From NCBI GenBank assembly GCA_006937955.1, contig SSNP01000123.1, positions 367,823 to 431,822 of the forward strand: a stretch of DNA of 64,000 nt, in the 5' to 3' direction. The position numbers were made by a program, and so were the translations under genes. Of the stretch, positions 1 to 12,800 are shown piece by piece. This DNA is from Pachypanchax playfairii (Eukaryota; Chordata; Actinopteri; Cyprinodontiformes; Aplocheilidae). Below the pieces are notes generated by a model. The model did not search any database. It saw only the letters and a program-made list of their open reading frames with translations, and was not told the DNA's origin. The stretch's first letter is position 1. Every line of letters begins with the position of its first letter.

Positions 1-111
1 AATCCACCGTCTCTCACTGGTGACATCAGACAGACACTGGGTGAGAGGCGGGGCTACAATTGGACAGTATGCACACGCACGTGCACACTATTATTGTGTA
101 ACAACTTGGGT

Positions 112-690
112 GGAGGTTTCTTCCTGTCCTCTCAGACCCCAGTGGGTCCAGGCGGAACTCATCCTGGTTCTGGTTCTGCTGGAGGTTTCTTCCTGTCCTC
201 TCAGACCCCAGTGGGTCCAGGCGGAACTCATCCTGGTTCTGGTTCTGCTGGAGGTTTCTTCCTGTCCTCTCAGACCCCAGTGGGTCCAGGCGGAACTCAT
301 CCTGGTTCTGGTTCTGCTGGAGGTTTCTTCCTGTCCTCTCAGACCCCAGTGGGTCCAGGCGGAACTCATCCTGGTTCTGGTTCTGCTGGAGGTTTCTTCC
401 TGTCCCCTCAGACTCCAGTGGGTCCAGGCGGAACTCATCCTGGTTCTGGTTCTGCTGGAGGTTTCTTCCTGTCCTCTCAGACCCCAGTGGGTCCAGGCGG
501 AACTCATCCTGGTTCTGGTTCTGCTGGAGGTTTCTTCCTGTCCTCTCAGACCCCAGTGGGTCCAGGCAGAACTCATCCTGGTTCTGGTTCTGCTGGAGGT
601 TTCTTCCTGTCCTCTCAGACCCAGTGGGTTCAGGCGGAACTCATCCTGGTTCTGGTTCTGCTGGAGGTCTCTTCCTGTCGTTCCGGCCTT
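112..690. repeat. 69-bp minisatellite, about 8 copies (galk1 intron)
   Basis: The unit begins GGAGGTTTCTTCCTGTCCTC and recurs every 69 bp (112, 181, 250, ...), with few substitutions and some decay in the last copies. The array ends about 50 bp before galk1 exon 742-892. Because 69 is divisible by three, several frames stay open, but these are not coding. Confidence 0.93.
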
Positions 691-741
691 GAAATGCAGT
701 TGTTGAATATAAAAATAAACATTTTTTTTCTAACATTTCAG

Positions 742-892
742 AAGCGAAGGCCGAGTTGGACGATGTGACGTATCGAAGAGCTCGTCATGTGGTGGAGGAG
801 ATCGACAGAACGGTGCGAGCTGCTGAAGCCTTGAAGAGAGGAGCCTACAAGGAGTTTGGCAAGCTGATGGTGGAGAGCCACAATTCTCTGAG
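742..892 (+). CDS. galk1: galk1 internal exon
   Basis: The exon follows a TTTCAG acceptor and ends before GTAGAG. It reads in the frame beginning with the last two bases of a split codon. It encodes the helical segment before the C-terminal GHMP motif. The intron to the next exon is only 74 bp. Confidence 0.9.
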
Positions 893-3800
893 GTAGAGAT
901 GAAGCTTCCAGCTCAGGTGTTCCATCAGCTGACAGGATGTGAGTTAACACCGTCTCCGTGTGTTAGAGACCTGTATGAGGTGAGCTGCAGTGAGCTGGAC
1001 GAGCTGGTTTCTTCAGTCATGGAGGTGGACGGAGTCTACGGCAGCAGGATGACGGGAGGAGGGTTCGGGGGATGCACCGTAACTCTGCTGCAGGCTCATG
1101 CCATTGACAAGGCCATTCAGCACACACAGGTAATCAGTCACCTGTCAGACTAAACAGGAACTTCCACATGGAGAGCATGAGATGTTTAGTGTTGGTGCTT
1201 CATAGTGACACCTGCTGGATTAAAATCTCATTACAGGGACCTTGATAACATTCATTCATTCTGACATGAAACCAGAATGTTCCTGTTTACACCATCACTG
1301 AATGAAACATGAGTCATTCCCAGGTTTTAAAATATAATCCATATTTTATGCCTGTGACTCTTAATAAATCTTGTTTGCTTGTAAGTAAAAGTGAAAAACG
1401 TGAAATCAAAGGGAAAGTTGTGTTAAATAGTCGAACTTGTCAAAGTGGGTTTGAGAAATTAAAAAATCTGATGTTTTTCATACATTATGTTACAGAACCG
1501 GGTCAGACTAGTACTTTAATAGAATTTCAAAAAATCCTACAGAACTCCTGAAAAAGGGAAAACTCTGGATTACAGCTTTACCTGAACATTCTGACCTGAT
1601 GAAGACTGAGATCAGTAGAACAGTGATGACGAGCCAAAAACAAACAAACAAACTCTCATTTCGGCACGAAGCAAATGAGCAGAAAGTTTTTCTTCTGCAG
1701 CTGTGTCGGTCACATGACTTCAGGTCACAGTGTTTCTCAGCTCGCGTCCTCAGGATTCACTGTCCTGCTTGTTTTAGATGTTTCCCTGCTTAAGTACTCC
1801 AGAGTCACATGACTGCAGGACAGCATGCACACCGGGGTCAGAAACCCTGTGATACAGGGTTTGACTCTTCCTGCTTGATGCTTCAGTGTGAGTGTTGATC
1901 TGAGACTAGCCATTTGATTTAACTTGGTGTGGTAATGAGGGCTGCAGAAAAACCTGTACGTGCAGCTGCAGAAGGGGAATGCAGCCTCGATAGTAGAACA
2001 GGAGCTGCCAGATCCTGTTTACAGGAGTGGCCATGTTGGCACCTGCTCACCTGCACGCAGTCATGGAGTTTTTTACATCATGGACACCTCAGCACACTGC
2101 AGGGTGGGGGGGTTGAATCCCTGGACCACTGGGTTAAAGTCCTGAAGTTAATGATAGTTTAAATACTCACTGACTTGAACTCTAGACTGATGAACTGCCT
2201 GTGATGGTTCAGGTTTTCATGGTTTCATGGACTACTTCCTTCCCTGTCATGCACCACTATCCTCCATTCAGATAATGCTCTTTACTCTTGTCCCTGGTTT
2301 AACCACGTCCCAGACTCAGTGGAAAGAATGGAATCCAGACAGTGAAGACTTTGGCTTGTTGATTTTAAAACGACAAAGGAAACAAAGGAGTTTTCTATTG
2401 CTAACCTCTAAAACTTGAACTTTTCCTCTCATGGTGATCCTGTTTGCTAGGAGATCTTTGCATTCCAGAGGGTATTTGAAATGGAGTGTCTGAAGACATT
2501 TGTTCACAGGGGATAAAAGCAGCTTTTCGTGTTCTGGCTGTCACTTTAAAGGGAGAATTCAGACAAACTGTCCAGTCCCCTGTGTCTTGCTCGGACAGCT
2601 CCAGTGTGTGTGAAAGTGAGAGATCAGTTTGTATAAAAAGAGCTTGGTGCTAACAGAGGCTGTACTGTCTGGTTATTAGCATGCTGGTCTGCTCACCGCT
2701 GCCCTCCTGCCTTTTTGCTTTAACTGAATCGGGTTGTGGGACTGCTGTGGGCTGGCACCACTCACAGAAGATACATCTGCAAAGTTGTTAAGGTTGTCCC
2801 ATAAATTAATGGAGATTACTTGCATTTCAAGGCATGGCACATTTTCTTTGAGACAACAGTGAAGAAGAGAACTGAAACCCTTTCAGGTTCACAGTGGTTC
2901 CATAAATCTTTAGCTTTGGACTCAGACTTGGCAGGTCCCTCCAAACCAGGCTGTATCTGGGTGACTGCTGTGGATTTCTGCCTGCCAAAGGAAAAACGGT
3001 CTGTCTTTGAAACTAAAGAAACACTTGTAAGTTGTACAGCTCTTAGTTTTCAATGTTCCTGATCAGAGCAAGAGGATCCTCATCTTCTCAGCAGTGACAC
3101 CAGAGAAGAGGTCCAGAGACACTCAGCTTCACCTCCAAGATGCTGAATCTCAACTCAACTGATGACAACAGGAACTCTGTCCAGGACCCAGTGTCACTGA
3201 ATGTTGGTGGGGAAATTTATACAACAACCCTGGACACTTTGACCCGCTGCCGAGACTCAATGCTGGGTGCAATGTTCACTGGAGAAATCCCCGTGCTCAG
3301 GGACAACAAGGGAAATGTCTTCATAGACCGAGATGGGAAAGTGTTCAGGTATATTCTGAATTACCTGAGGTCCAGCTCCTTGGATCTGCCACATGGCTTT
3401 TCAGAGCTGTCACTGCTACGGAGAGAAGCTGATTTCTTCCAGCTGCGTCCTCTGTTGGAGGAGATTCACCGTTATGAGTCATCAGTGCCACTCAGCCTTA
3501 GAGGAGGGCCGTTAGGAGCCATGATCTTTGTAAATTTTGATACCAAGGTACGTATGAGCTTATAGAAATGTATGAGATCAGTTGTTGGCCTGGTATTTTT
3601 ATCTCATTTATAAAATGTAAACTGCATGACCCATTATACAGTCATCAGTTCAGTTTTAGATCTACATCTGTGCTGCTTTGGAATTGACTTGTTGGTCCCA
3701 TTGGACTCTAACTGCTGGACTCTAACTGCTGAACCCTTACTGCTGGACTTTAGTCGTTGGACTCTAGTCATTGGACACTAATCATTGGAATCTAACTGCT

Positions 3801-6800
3801 GGACACCAACTGCAGGACTCTTAATCATTGGACTCTAACTGCTGAACTCTAGTCATTGGACTCTAACTGCTGGACTCTAATTGCTGGACTCTAATCATTA
3901 GACTCTAGCCATTGGACTCTAATCATTGGACTCTTAACTGCTGGACTCTAATCGTTGGGCTTTAACTGCTGAACTCTAATTTTTGGACTCTAATCGTTGA
4001 ACTCTAGTCATTGGACTCTAGTCGTTGGACTCTAACCTTTGGACAGTAACTGCTGGTCTCTAATCATTGGACTCTGTTTGTTGGACTCTAATTGTTGGAC
4101 TCTAACTGCTGGACTCTAATCGTTGGACTCTAATCTTTGGACAGTAACTACTGGACTCTAATCTTTGGAATCTAACTGCTGGTCTCTAATCGTTGGACTC
4201 TAATCGTTAGACTCTAACTGCTTTTCTCTAAACGTTGGACTCTAACTGATGAGCTCTAATCGTTGGACTCTAACTGCTGGACTCTAATCGTTGGACTCTA
4301 ACTGCTGGTCTCTAATCGTTGGACTCTAACTGCTGGTCTCTAATCGTTGGACTCTAACTGCTGGTCTCTAATCATTGGACTCTAACTGATGAACTAATCG
4401 TTGGACTCTTACTGCTGGTCTCTAATCGTTGGACAGTAACTGCTGGTCTCTAATCGTTGGACAGTAACTGCTGGTCTCTAATCATTGGACTGTAATCGTT
4501 GGACTCTAATCTTTGGACAGTAACTACTGGACTCTAATCTTTGGAATCTAACTGCTGGTCTCTAATCGTTGGACTCTAATCGTTAGACTCTAACTGCTTT
4601 TCTCTAAACGTTGGACTCTAACTGATGAGCTCTAATCGTTGGACTCTAACTGCTGGACTCTAATCGTTGGACTCTAACTGCTGGTCTCTAATCGTTGGAC
4701 TCTAACTGCTGGTCTCTAATCGTTGGACTCTAACTGCTGGTCTCTAATCATTGGACTCTAACTGATGAACTAATCGTTGGACTCTTACTGCTGGTCTCTA
4801 ATCGTTGGACAGTAACTGCTGGTCTCTAATCGTTGGACAGTAACTGCTGGTCTCTAATCATTGGACTGTAATCGTTGGACTCTAATCTTTGGACAGTAAC
4901 TACTGGACTCTAATCTTTGGAATCTAACTGCTGGTCTCTAATCGTTGGACTCTAATCGTTAGACTCTAACTGCTTTTCTCTAAACGTTGGACTCTAACTG
5001 ATGAGCTCTAATCGTTGGACTCTAACTGCTGGACTCTAATCGTTGGACTCTAACTGCTGGTCTCTAATCGTTGGACTCTAACTGCTGGTCTCTAATCGTT
5101 GGACTCTAACTGCTGGTCTCTAATCATTGGACTCTAACTGATGAACTAATCGTTGGACTCTTACTGCTGGTCTCTAATCGTTGGACAGTAACTGCTGGTC
5201 TCTAATCGTTGGACAGTAACTGCTGGTCTCTAATCATTGGACTGTAATCGTTGGACTCTAATCTTTGGACAGTAACTACTGGACTCTAATCTTTGGAATC
5301 TAACTGCTGGTCTCTAATCGTTGGACTCTAATCGTTAGACTCTAACTGCTTTTCTCTAAACGTTGGACTCTAACTGATGAGCTCTAATCGTTGGACTCTA
5401 ACTGCTGGACTCTAATCGTTGGACTCTAACTGCTGGTCTCTAATCGTTGGACTCTAACTGCTGGTCTCTAATCGTTGGACTCTAACTGCTGGTCTCTAAT
5501 CATTGGACTCTAACTGATGAACTAATCGTTGGACTCTTACTGCTGGTCTCTAATCGTTGGACAGTAACTGCTGGTCTCTAATCGTTGGACAGTAACTGCT
5601 GGTCTCTAATCATTGGACTGTAATCGTTGGACTCTAATCTTTGGACAGTAACTACTGGACTCTAATCTTTGGAATCTAACTGCTGGTCTCTAATCGTTGG
5701 ACTCTAATCGTTAGACTCTAACTGCTTTTCTCTAAACTTTGGACTCTAACTGCTGCACTCTAATTGTTGGACTCTAACTGATGAGCTCTAATCGTTGGAA
5801 TCTAACTGCTGGTCTCTAATCGTTGGACTCTAATCGTTAGACTCTAACTGCTTTTCTCTAAACGTTGGACTCTAACTGCTGGACTCTAATTGTTGGACTC
5901 TAACTGATGAGCTCTAATCGTTGGACTCTAACTGCTGGTCTCTAATCGTTGAATTCTAACTGCTGGACTCTAATTGTTGGACTCTAACTGATGAGCTCTA
6001 ATCGTTGGACTCTAACTGCTGGTCTCTAATCGTTGGACTCTAACTGCTGGTCTCTAATCGTTGGACTCTAACAGCTGGTCTCTAATCGTTGGACTCTAAC
6101 TGATGAACTCTAATTGTTGGACTCTTACTGCTGGTCTCTAATCATTGGACTCTAATCATTGGACTCTAACTGCTGGACTCTAATCGTTGAATTCTAACTG
6201 CTGGACTCTAATTGTTGGACTCTAACTGATGAGCTCTAATCGTTGGACTCTAACTGCTGGTCTCTAATCGTTGGACTCTAACTGCTGGTCTCTAATCGTT
6301 GGACTCTAACTGCTGGTCTCTAATCGTTGGACTCTAACTGCTGGTCTCTAATCGTTGGACTCTAACTGCTGGTCTCTAATCGTTGGACTCTAACTGCTGG
6401 TCTCTAATCATTGGACTCTAACTGATGAGCTCTAATCGTTGGACTCTAACTGCTGGTCTCTAATCGTTGGACTCTAACTGCTGGTCTCTAATCGTTGGAC
6501 TCTAACTGCTGGTCTCTAATCGTTGGACTCTAACTGCTGGTCTCTAATCATTGGACTCTAACTGATGAGCTCTAATCGTTGGACTCTAACTGCTGGTCTC
6601 TAATCGTTGGACTCTAATCATTGGACTCTAACTGCTGGACTCTAATCATTGGACTCTAATCATTGGACTCTAACTGCTGGTCTCTAATCGTTGGACTCTA
6701 ACTGATGAACTCTAATCGTTGGACTCTTACTGCTGGTCTCTAATCATTGGACTCTAATCATTGGACTCTACTCGTTGGACAGTTGGACACTAACTGTAGC

Positions 6801-9800
6801 TGATATACCGGTGCTGTGACAAAGTTTGACAGATTCCTTATTTCCTTTGACTTTTGCATCTCTGTATCTGAGGTGTTTACAAACATAAGAAAGGAGCAGG
6901 TCCAAACCCCAGAGTCCCGAGCCAACGGAACCAGTGACCTTGTCTCTGAAACAGGATTTTAGACCATGCTTCTGTTGAGGGAGTGATGTGTGAGAACCTG
7001 TAATGTTTACAGTGGTGTCAGCCTGCCATTGGCCCCTCCCAGCTTCCACTGAGCCAATCAGACTGAACATCCAGCTCAGTTTTAAACCTGATCCAGATCT
7101 TAATTCAGTTCCTTTTCTCAGATGAAGACGGAGGTAAAGAGGTGAAGCGTTATCAGTGAAGTCCCACCTGAACTCTCAGAAAGGTCTGAGAGCAGGACAT
7201 CTGTGACATGGTTAGACCAGATGAACAACAAGGACCCTGTTGTAAACGAGTATGTCTCTGTCAGCATCCTGTTGGGTGTTTGTGGAACCTTCAGAGTCAG
7301 TGTTTAATGTAAACACCGATGGTCCAACGGTTGCTTTCTGTGCACTGGTGTGTGAGAAGTTGTGAAACTGGTTCTAGTTTTGTGTAACTTTAAAAACTTT
7401 GCAGTCTGCATATTCTGTGTTCTCGTTCTAGGTCCGTGTTCTTCACTTTAACTTACGGCACGGCCCAGAAAACTACGAACTCCGCACCTGTTCTGTGCGA
7501 GCTTTCACAGTTGAGCTGTTCTGTACGTGGAGCGCTTTCCTGGCCCTACTTTGTGAGCGCTTCTCCTACAGGACATCCCAGGGTCCAACTACACCCCGTC
7601 CATGCATCTCCAGGCAGAACAGGCTGAAACTGGAATGGGTGCCGAAGCCCGACGAGCTCCCGCAGGACCAGTATGACAAGCAGAACTACCGGGGTCTAAC
7701 CGTCACTAACCCTGAGGCTGTACTTTCTGATGACATCATGAGGGGCCCGTGTGAGATCACAGACATGCAGATCTTTGTGGAGGAGCTACTGAATGTGTCT
7801 CTGGCAGAGGGATTCAAGGTGGATCTGGTCTCTCCTGATCCTACAGAAATTCTGAACTGCACCTCTCTTCGACTTGTGAAGCATTGAACTGTGGGTGGAA
7901 CTGATGAAAGTTCTTCCAGCTGTTCAGGCTGATGAGTGTCAGTACTCCGTGGAACCGCAACCTGCTGGCTGGATTTCCTTCCTTTCAAACCACCAACAGA
8001 ATTTCTTGATGAAACTCTGAATCCGGGAACATGTGAGAGTTAGAAGTGGGTTAAAAGAACCACTGAGCCCGTTTTTAGTTCTGAGGAGAACGTTTGTAAC
8101 CTTATAATGGACCATGTGCTTGTCTATGACCAGCTTATTGTTGCCATAGAAATCACTATCGGACCTCATTTAAAACTGTTCTGAAATGTAAAGTTGAAGC
8201 ATCTCAACTCATTTATTCAGAATCAGTCAGATGTTTCCCCACCTGGTGGAGTCGTGTGTGTGTGTGTGTGTGGTGTGTTGTGTGGGGTGTTGGGTGGAGG
8301 GGGGGGGGGGTATTGGGGGTAGTGCTATGCTCACGTCCTCATACCTGAGCATAATCTGTTCAGCCTGTTCATATTATTCACCTGATTTTAATCTTTGAAT
8401 TTGTGGCTTTTTAATTTTTTAAATTGTGTTTTGATTTTGGAATGACTAATTATTGAACGGTGTTTGTTTTTTATTGCTTTTAAGTTTAAATAATTCCACA
8501 GAACAGAGTTAATTTACTAACCTCGCCCTACAAGATGGATTCTCATGAGATTTGTAGTTTTCCAAACCCCCAAAAATCCATCTTGTTCTGCTCCAACTAA
8601 ACCATCTGACTCGAGTCCACTGGTGGTTCGGACCAATCATGTGTTATCATTGTGCTTTGGAGAGGGTGTTCAGGTATGATTGACAGGTAAAGTAAAACAA
8701 ACATGGCTGCTGGTGGATGTACACTTAAAAGCAGTTATTGAACCTGTTTTAGGACTAGAGACGGTTTCTTGGTCATCTAACGATGTGTGTGTTTTACTCT
8801 TGACTGGATTTATAAGAACTTGATTTACTGTGATTGGATAAAGACAAATCATGATAGACAGACACTTGCTGGTACGTCCTCCAATCAACTTAGAATATTA
8901 TACCTGGTGGCTCCTCCCCTTTTTCAGATGCTTTCAGATGGAGCAGTTCCAGATAGTTGTGTAGCACTGACTGAACACGGGACTACACATAGATCTAGAA
9001 GAACCAGGTCATTAAAGGTCCTGTATCATGAAAAATCAACTTTTTGGAGCTTTTAACCATGTTGTGATGCTATTTCTTTATTTAAAAGACCTCCAGAGTG
9101 GTTTTTGGCTTAATTCGTGCATTCCCGAGTAATCCTCCTGAATCCTGCGCTCTGAGCAGCTGCTTTACTCGCTCATGTAAAACGGCTGAATTGAGCCCCT
9201 TTACGTCACACTGTCGTATCAGGAAGTTCCTGACCAATCCCTGCTGCCCCTGTAGTAGGTACAAGGCGAGCTGCGAGAGTCTGAAACAATTTGTCAGGAG
9301 CTCATCACGGCAGATGTCTAACCTACAGCCCAGAGTTCCCACACTTCAACCACCTGCTGCTCTTTATTAGCATGAGCTGCTAATAAAGACTTATCAACTC
9401 GACCCTGCTGATCACATGTCAGTATGAATCCAGCTTTACAGCTGAGCTCCACGTCACCGCAGCCCGTCCCACCACCGGATAAAAGACACAGTCACTCACC
9501 CTGACAGCGCTCAGTCATACATCCCATTTGCCACGAGCTCCTGTTAGCCTCCGTGCTGCAGTTTACACACCTCATTAATCCAGCCTCAGACATGTCCCGG
9601 TCGATCTCTCTCTCTCTCTGTCTGCCTTGTTCTTGGCTGCTGGTCTCGCAGTCAGCGACTACGGTCGCTGCCTCCAGAAACCCGCTCCTCGCCTACGACC
9701 TGTCTCACTTCACACGTCTGATCCCAGTCTTGGTGTCATCTCCCAGGTCGGATCGCATCCAGTCGCGAGTGGACCGTGCTTCCCTCCAGACGCTTCTCAC

Positions 9801-12800
9801 CACCGAGCGTCCTCTGACAAATTAGCACCTCCATTTCGTTGTATTTCATTTTAAAAATGTCTCGTCGAAAATGTGCATTTGGCTGCGAGAGTTACAGAAG
9901 TTTATTTAGTGTTTCTAAACAGACCAATCGCACTCACAGTTGGGAGGCGGGGTTTTAGGTAAACAGAGCGTTTTTACTTCCTGGTCACAGAATAACTCGA
10001 GAATATAAGTTATATTTCAGTACAAATGAAGTGAATATAACTCAAACAGTAAGGTTTTGTCATATATGTGCCGATCCCAGACGTTGAAACCTTTAAAATA
10101 GCATGATACAGTCCCTTTAAATTTAAATTCACTCCAAACAAAAGTTGAAACCAGCTTACTGCAGTAAACTGTTCTGAATAGTATTCCATATATTACAGAA
10201 GGACTGACGTGTAAATCCTCCTACGTGGGTTATCCACCTTATGCTTGAATTAGATCTGGAAGTCTCTGGTGGAAAGTTCTTCTGGTGTTCACCTGAGAGT
10301 TACTGTCACGTCTAAAGTCCCAAATACACAAATCTCAAACCATGAACCAAGTCTGTACCGTTTGCTAAGTTATTTAAAGTCCCCCTCCGATCATATTTTG
10401 AGTTATTTTAATACATTCTCAGTGTAATTAAATTCCGACTATGGCATTTTTACCTAAAATCATAAAACCAGTGCCGTTTTCTATTAAATCGTTTCTCCAT
10501 ATCGGCAGTAGCTCATTAGCAAGTCGCCTCTATGTGGGCGGAACCGTTGGTGCAGAGGATAACTCCGCCCCTTTCCCCGTTGCTAAGAGAACTCTGTTTA
10601 TGCTAGCATTCTAAGCCCGCCCAATCCATTTCTTACATCACTAAAACAATCTTTTTCAAACAGCGTGAGGTCTGCAGGCGTCCAGGTTCAGACCTGCTGT
10701 GTGGGTAAAACAATAAAGTGCTTGTGTCTCTTTAATCCACATACTGAAGACTTCCTGTCAAACACTGTCCTTCTGCCTCTCAATAAATCTGTCAATCATT
10801 AAACACAAGTGAAAGTTACAAACTGATGTTTAATCACAAGGTTTAGTTTTAGTTCCACATGAAACACAGCGAGCGGGTTCTGCTGTAGTTATCGTTGTCC
10901 TGCCTGTGTGAAGATCCAGGTTATGACTCTGGATCCTGGAATCACCTTCTGCACAATGAGAACACAGCTGACTCTGAACTGGACTGATGTTCTGTGTGTT
11001 TTACAGTAACAACAAATGAAACTTATAATAAAAATATAATCTGATTATGTTTTGAGTGAATCTCAGTACATTTGCATTTAAAACACTATCAGTAAATATT
11101 AAATGCTTGTTAACAGAGATGTTTTTGTTACATTCTCATAATTTCTATTAAAAGTATTCTGTCTCCAGAATCCAAACCTGATGGACCCACTTAACAGATA
11201 AAATATCTTAAATATTTCTTTCTGATTAACTTTAGTGGAAACGTGTTTTTGAAGAGCTTGTTTCTTTCACCCTGATTGGACAGAGTGTATAACTGAGATG
11301 TCCTGCAGACAGTGAACGCCCCTCCTGTTCACTTCATCCTCTGCTGTCTATTTCTGCTGCTGCTGATTAAAATCCTGAATCCTCAGTGAGTAAACTGGAC
11401 TGCTGGTGTCAGACTGAGCAGACTGCCTCACAGACATGTTACAACCACAGATTTTCTTTTCTTCTGTTTTCTGTTTTTTTTAGAAGAGTTTTGTTTTTTT
11501 AAGATCGTTTTAAAATCTCGTGCTGTAGTTAGACACGTCATTCTTTCGTATGCTCAAGAAACAAACTCTGATTTTTTTTCTTTGCTTGTGGGTTTCTGTT
11601 GCTCGTTCACTGAGTGCTGTTAACTCCACCAGCCAGTAGAAAATGGCGTGTGACTGTGACATCATTGCTTTCTAGAGGGAGCGCTTGTTTCATTCACAGC
11701 AGTGAGCAGCATCACTTCATTCAACTCCGGAGGGATGAAGGGCTCTGGAGTTCAGCTACGATGAAAAACAAAACCTCAATACACATGAGAATTCATTAGG
11801 ATCATATGGTAGTTACACGTCTTTGTTTCTAAATGTGAACATCATGAGCAGAAAACATGCGAGCTGACAGATTATTATGTTTTCAGTTCATTCATCCATG
11901 TTTTATTCAGTGAATACAGACATATTTACTAAACTGATGATCCAGATAAATTCTTACTAAAGATTCATGCTGTTGTTGATTTTATCATTTAAAGTGTCCA
12001 TCAGTCCACAGAGGAAAGTCCTCATTACGTCAACCTTCATTCAGTCTCTGTGATATAGTCCCGTTATTGAGGAGGTTCAGTGAGACACCATCTGTTCACC
12101 AACAGTCAGCACCAAAGTCCTGATATCATTTTAAATCTGATGTCATCTGAACACGGCAGGTGTTTTTATTCAGGTGACATGAATGGAAAGATTCAAATAT
12201 TGACAGTTGCAAAAGGAAAGTCTTTGGTCTAACCTGGTCCACGTAAACCTGAGTCTACATGTTCTCCCTGTCTCTGACTGTGGGTCTCCCCCACTGGCAG
12301 GTTCACTGGCAACTCAACATTAACCTTAGGTGTGTGTGTGTGTGTGTGTGTGTGTGGGTTTGTATTTCTGACCTCCTGGGGACCCGTTTCCTGACTTTTA
12401 CTATCTTTCTGGGGTCTGAGGGTTCTTGTGGGGACCGAAGCCTGGGACTCCCCTTTTTAGGGTTAGGGGTTAGGTTTATAGGTATGGTGTGAATAGAGTT
12501 TTAGTTAGTCTTAGGGTTAGTTATAGATCAGTAATGGTTAAGGTTAGGAAAAGGGTTTGGGTTAGGTATAAATCTAGTTACTAAAATCAATGGAAGTCAA
12601 TGGACAGTCCCCATAAGGATACCAAAACACACTTGTGTGTGTGTGTGTGTGTGCGCTTGATGAACCGGTGACCTGTCCAGGTGTAAGCCCACTGCTTGCA
12701 TGTTACTAGTGAGGATTGACCCCCTGAACAATGACTAGCAGGTAAAGAAAAAGAAAAACCAACGTCAACTTTACAAAGTCACGTGTCCAGGTGGGACACG

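Noticed and set aside
94..768. Open frames over 69-bp repeats at the window start, both strands
   Set aside because: Tandem repeat with a unit divisible by three in a galk1 intron; frames are open on both strands.
3690..6795. Repeat array considered as a CRISPR-like or regulated array
   Set aside because: Units are contiguous variants without unique spacers; it is a minisatellite in a vertebrate intron.
12331..12655. TTAGGG-like units as an interstitial telomere remnant
   Set aside because: The units are irregular (GGGTTAGG, GGTTAAGG) and lie inside a repeat bounded by TG tracts, so they fit an interspersed element better.
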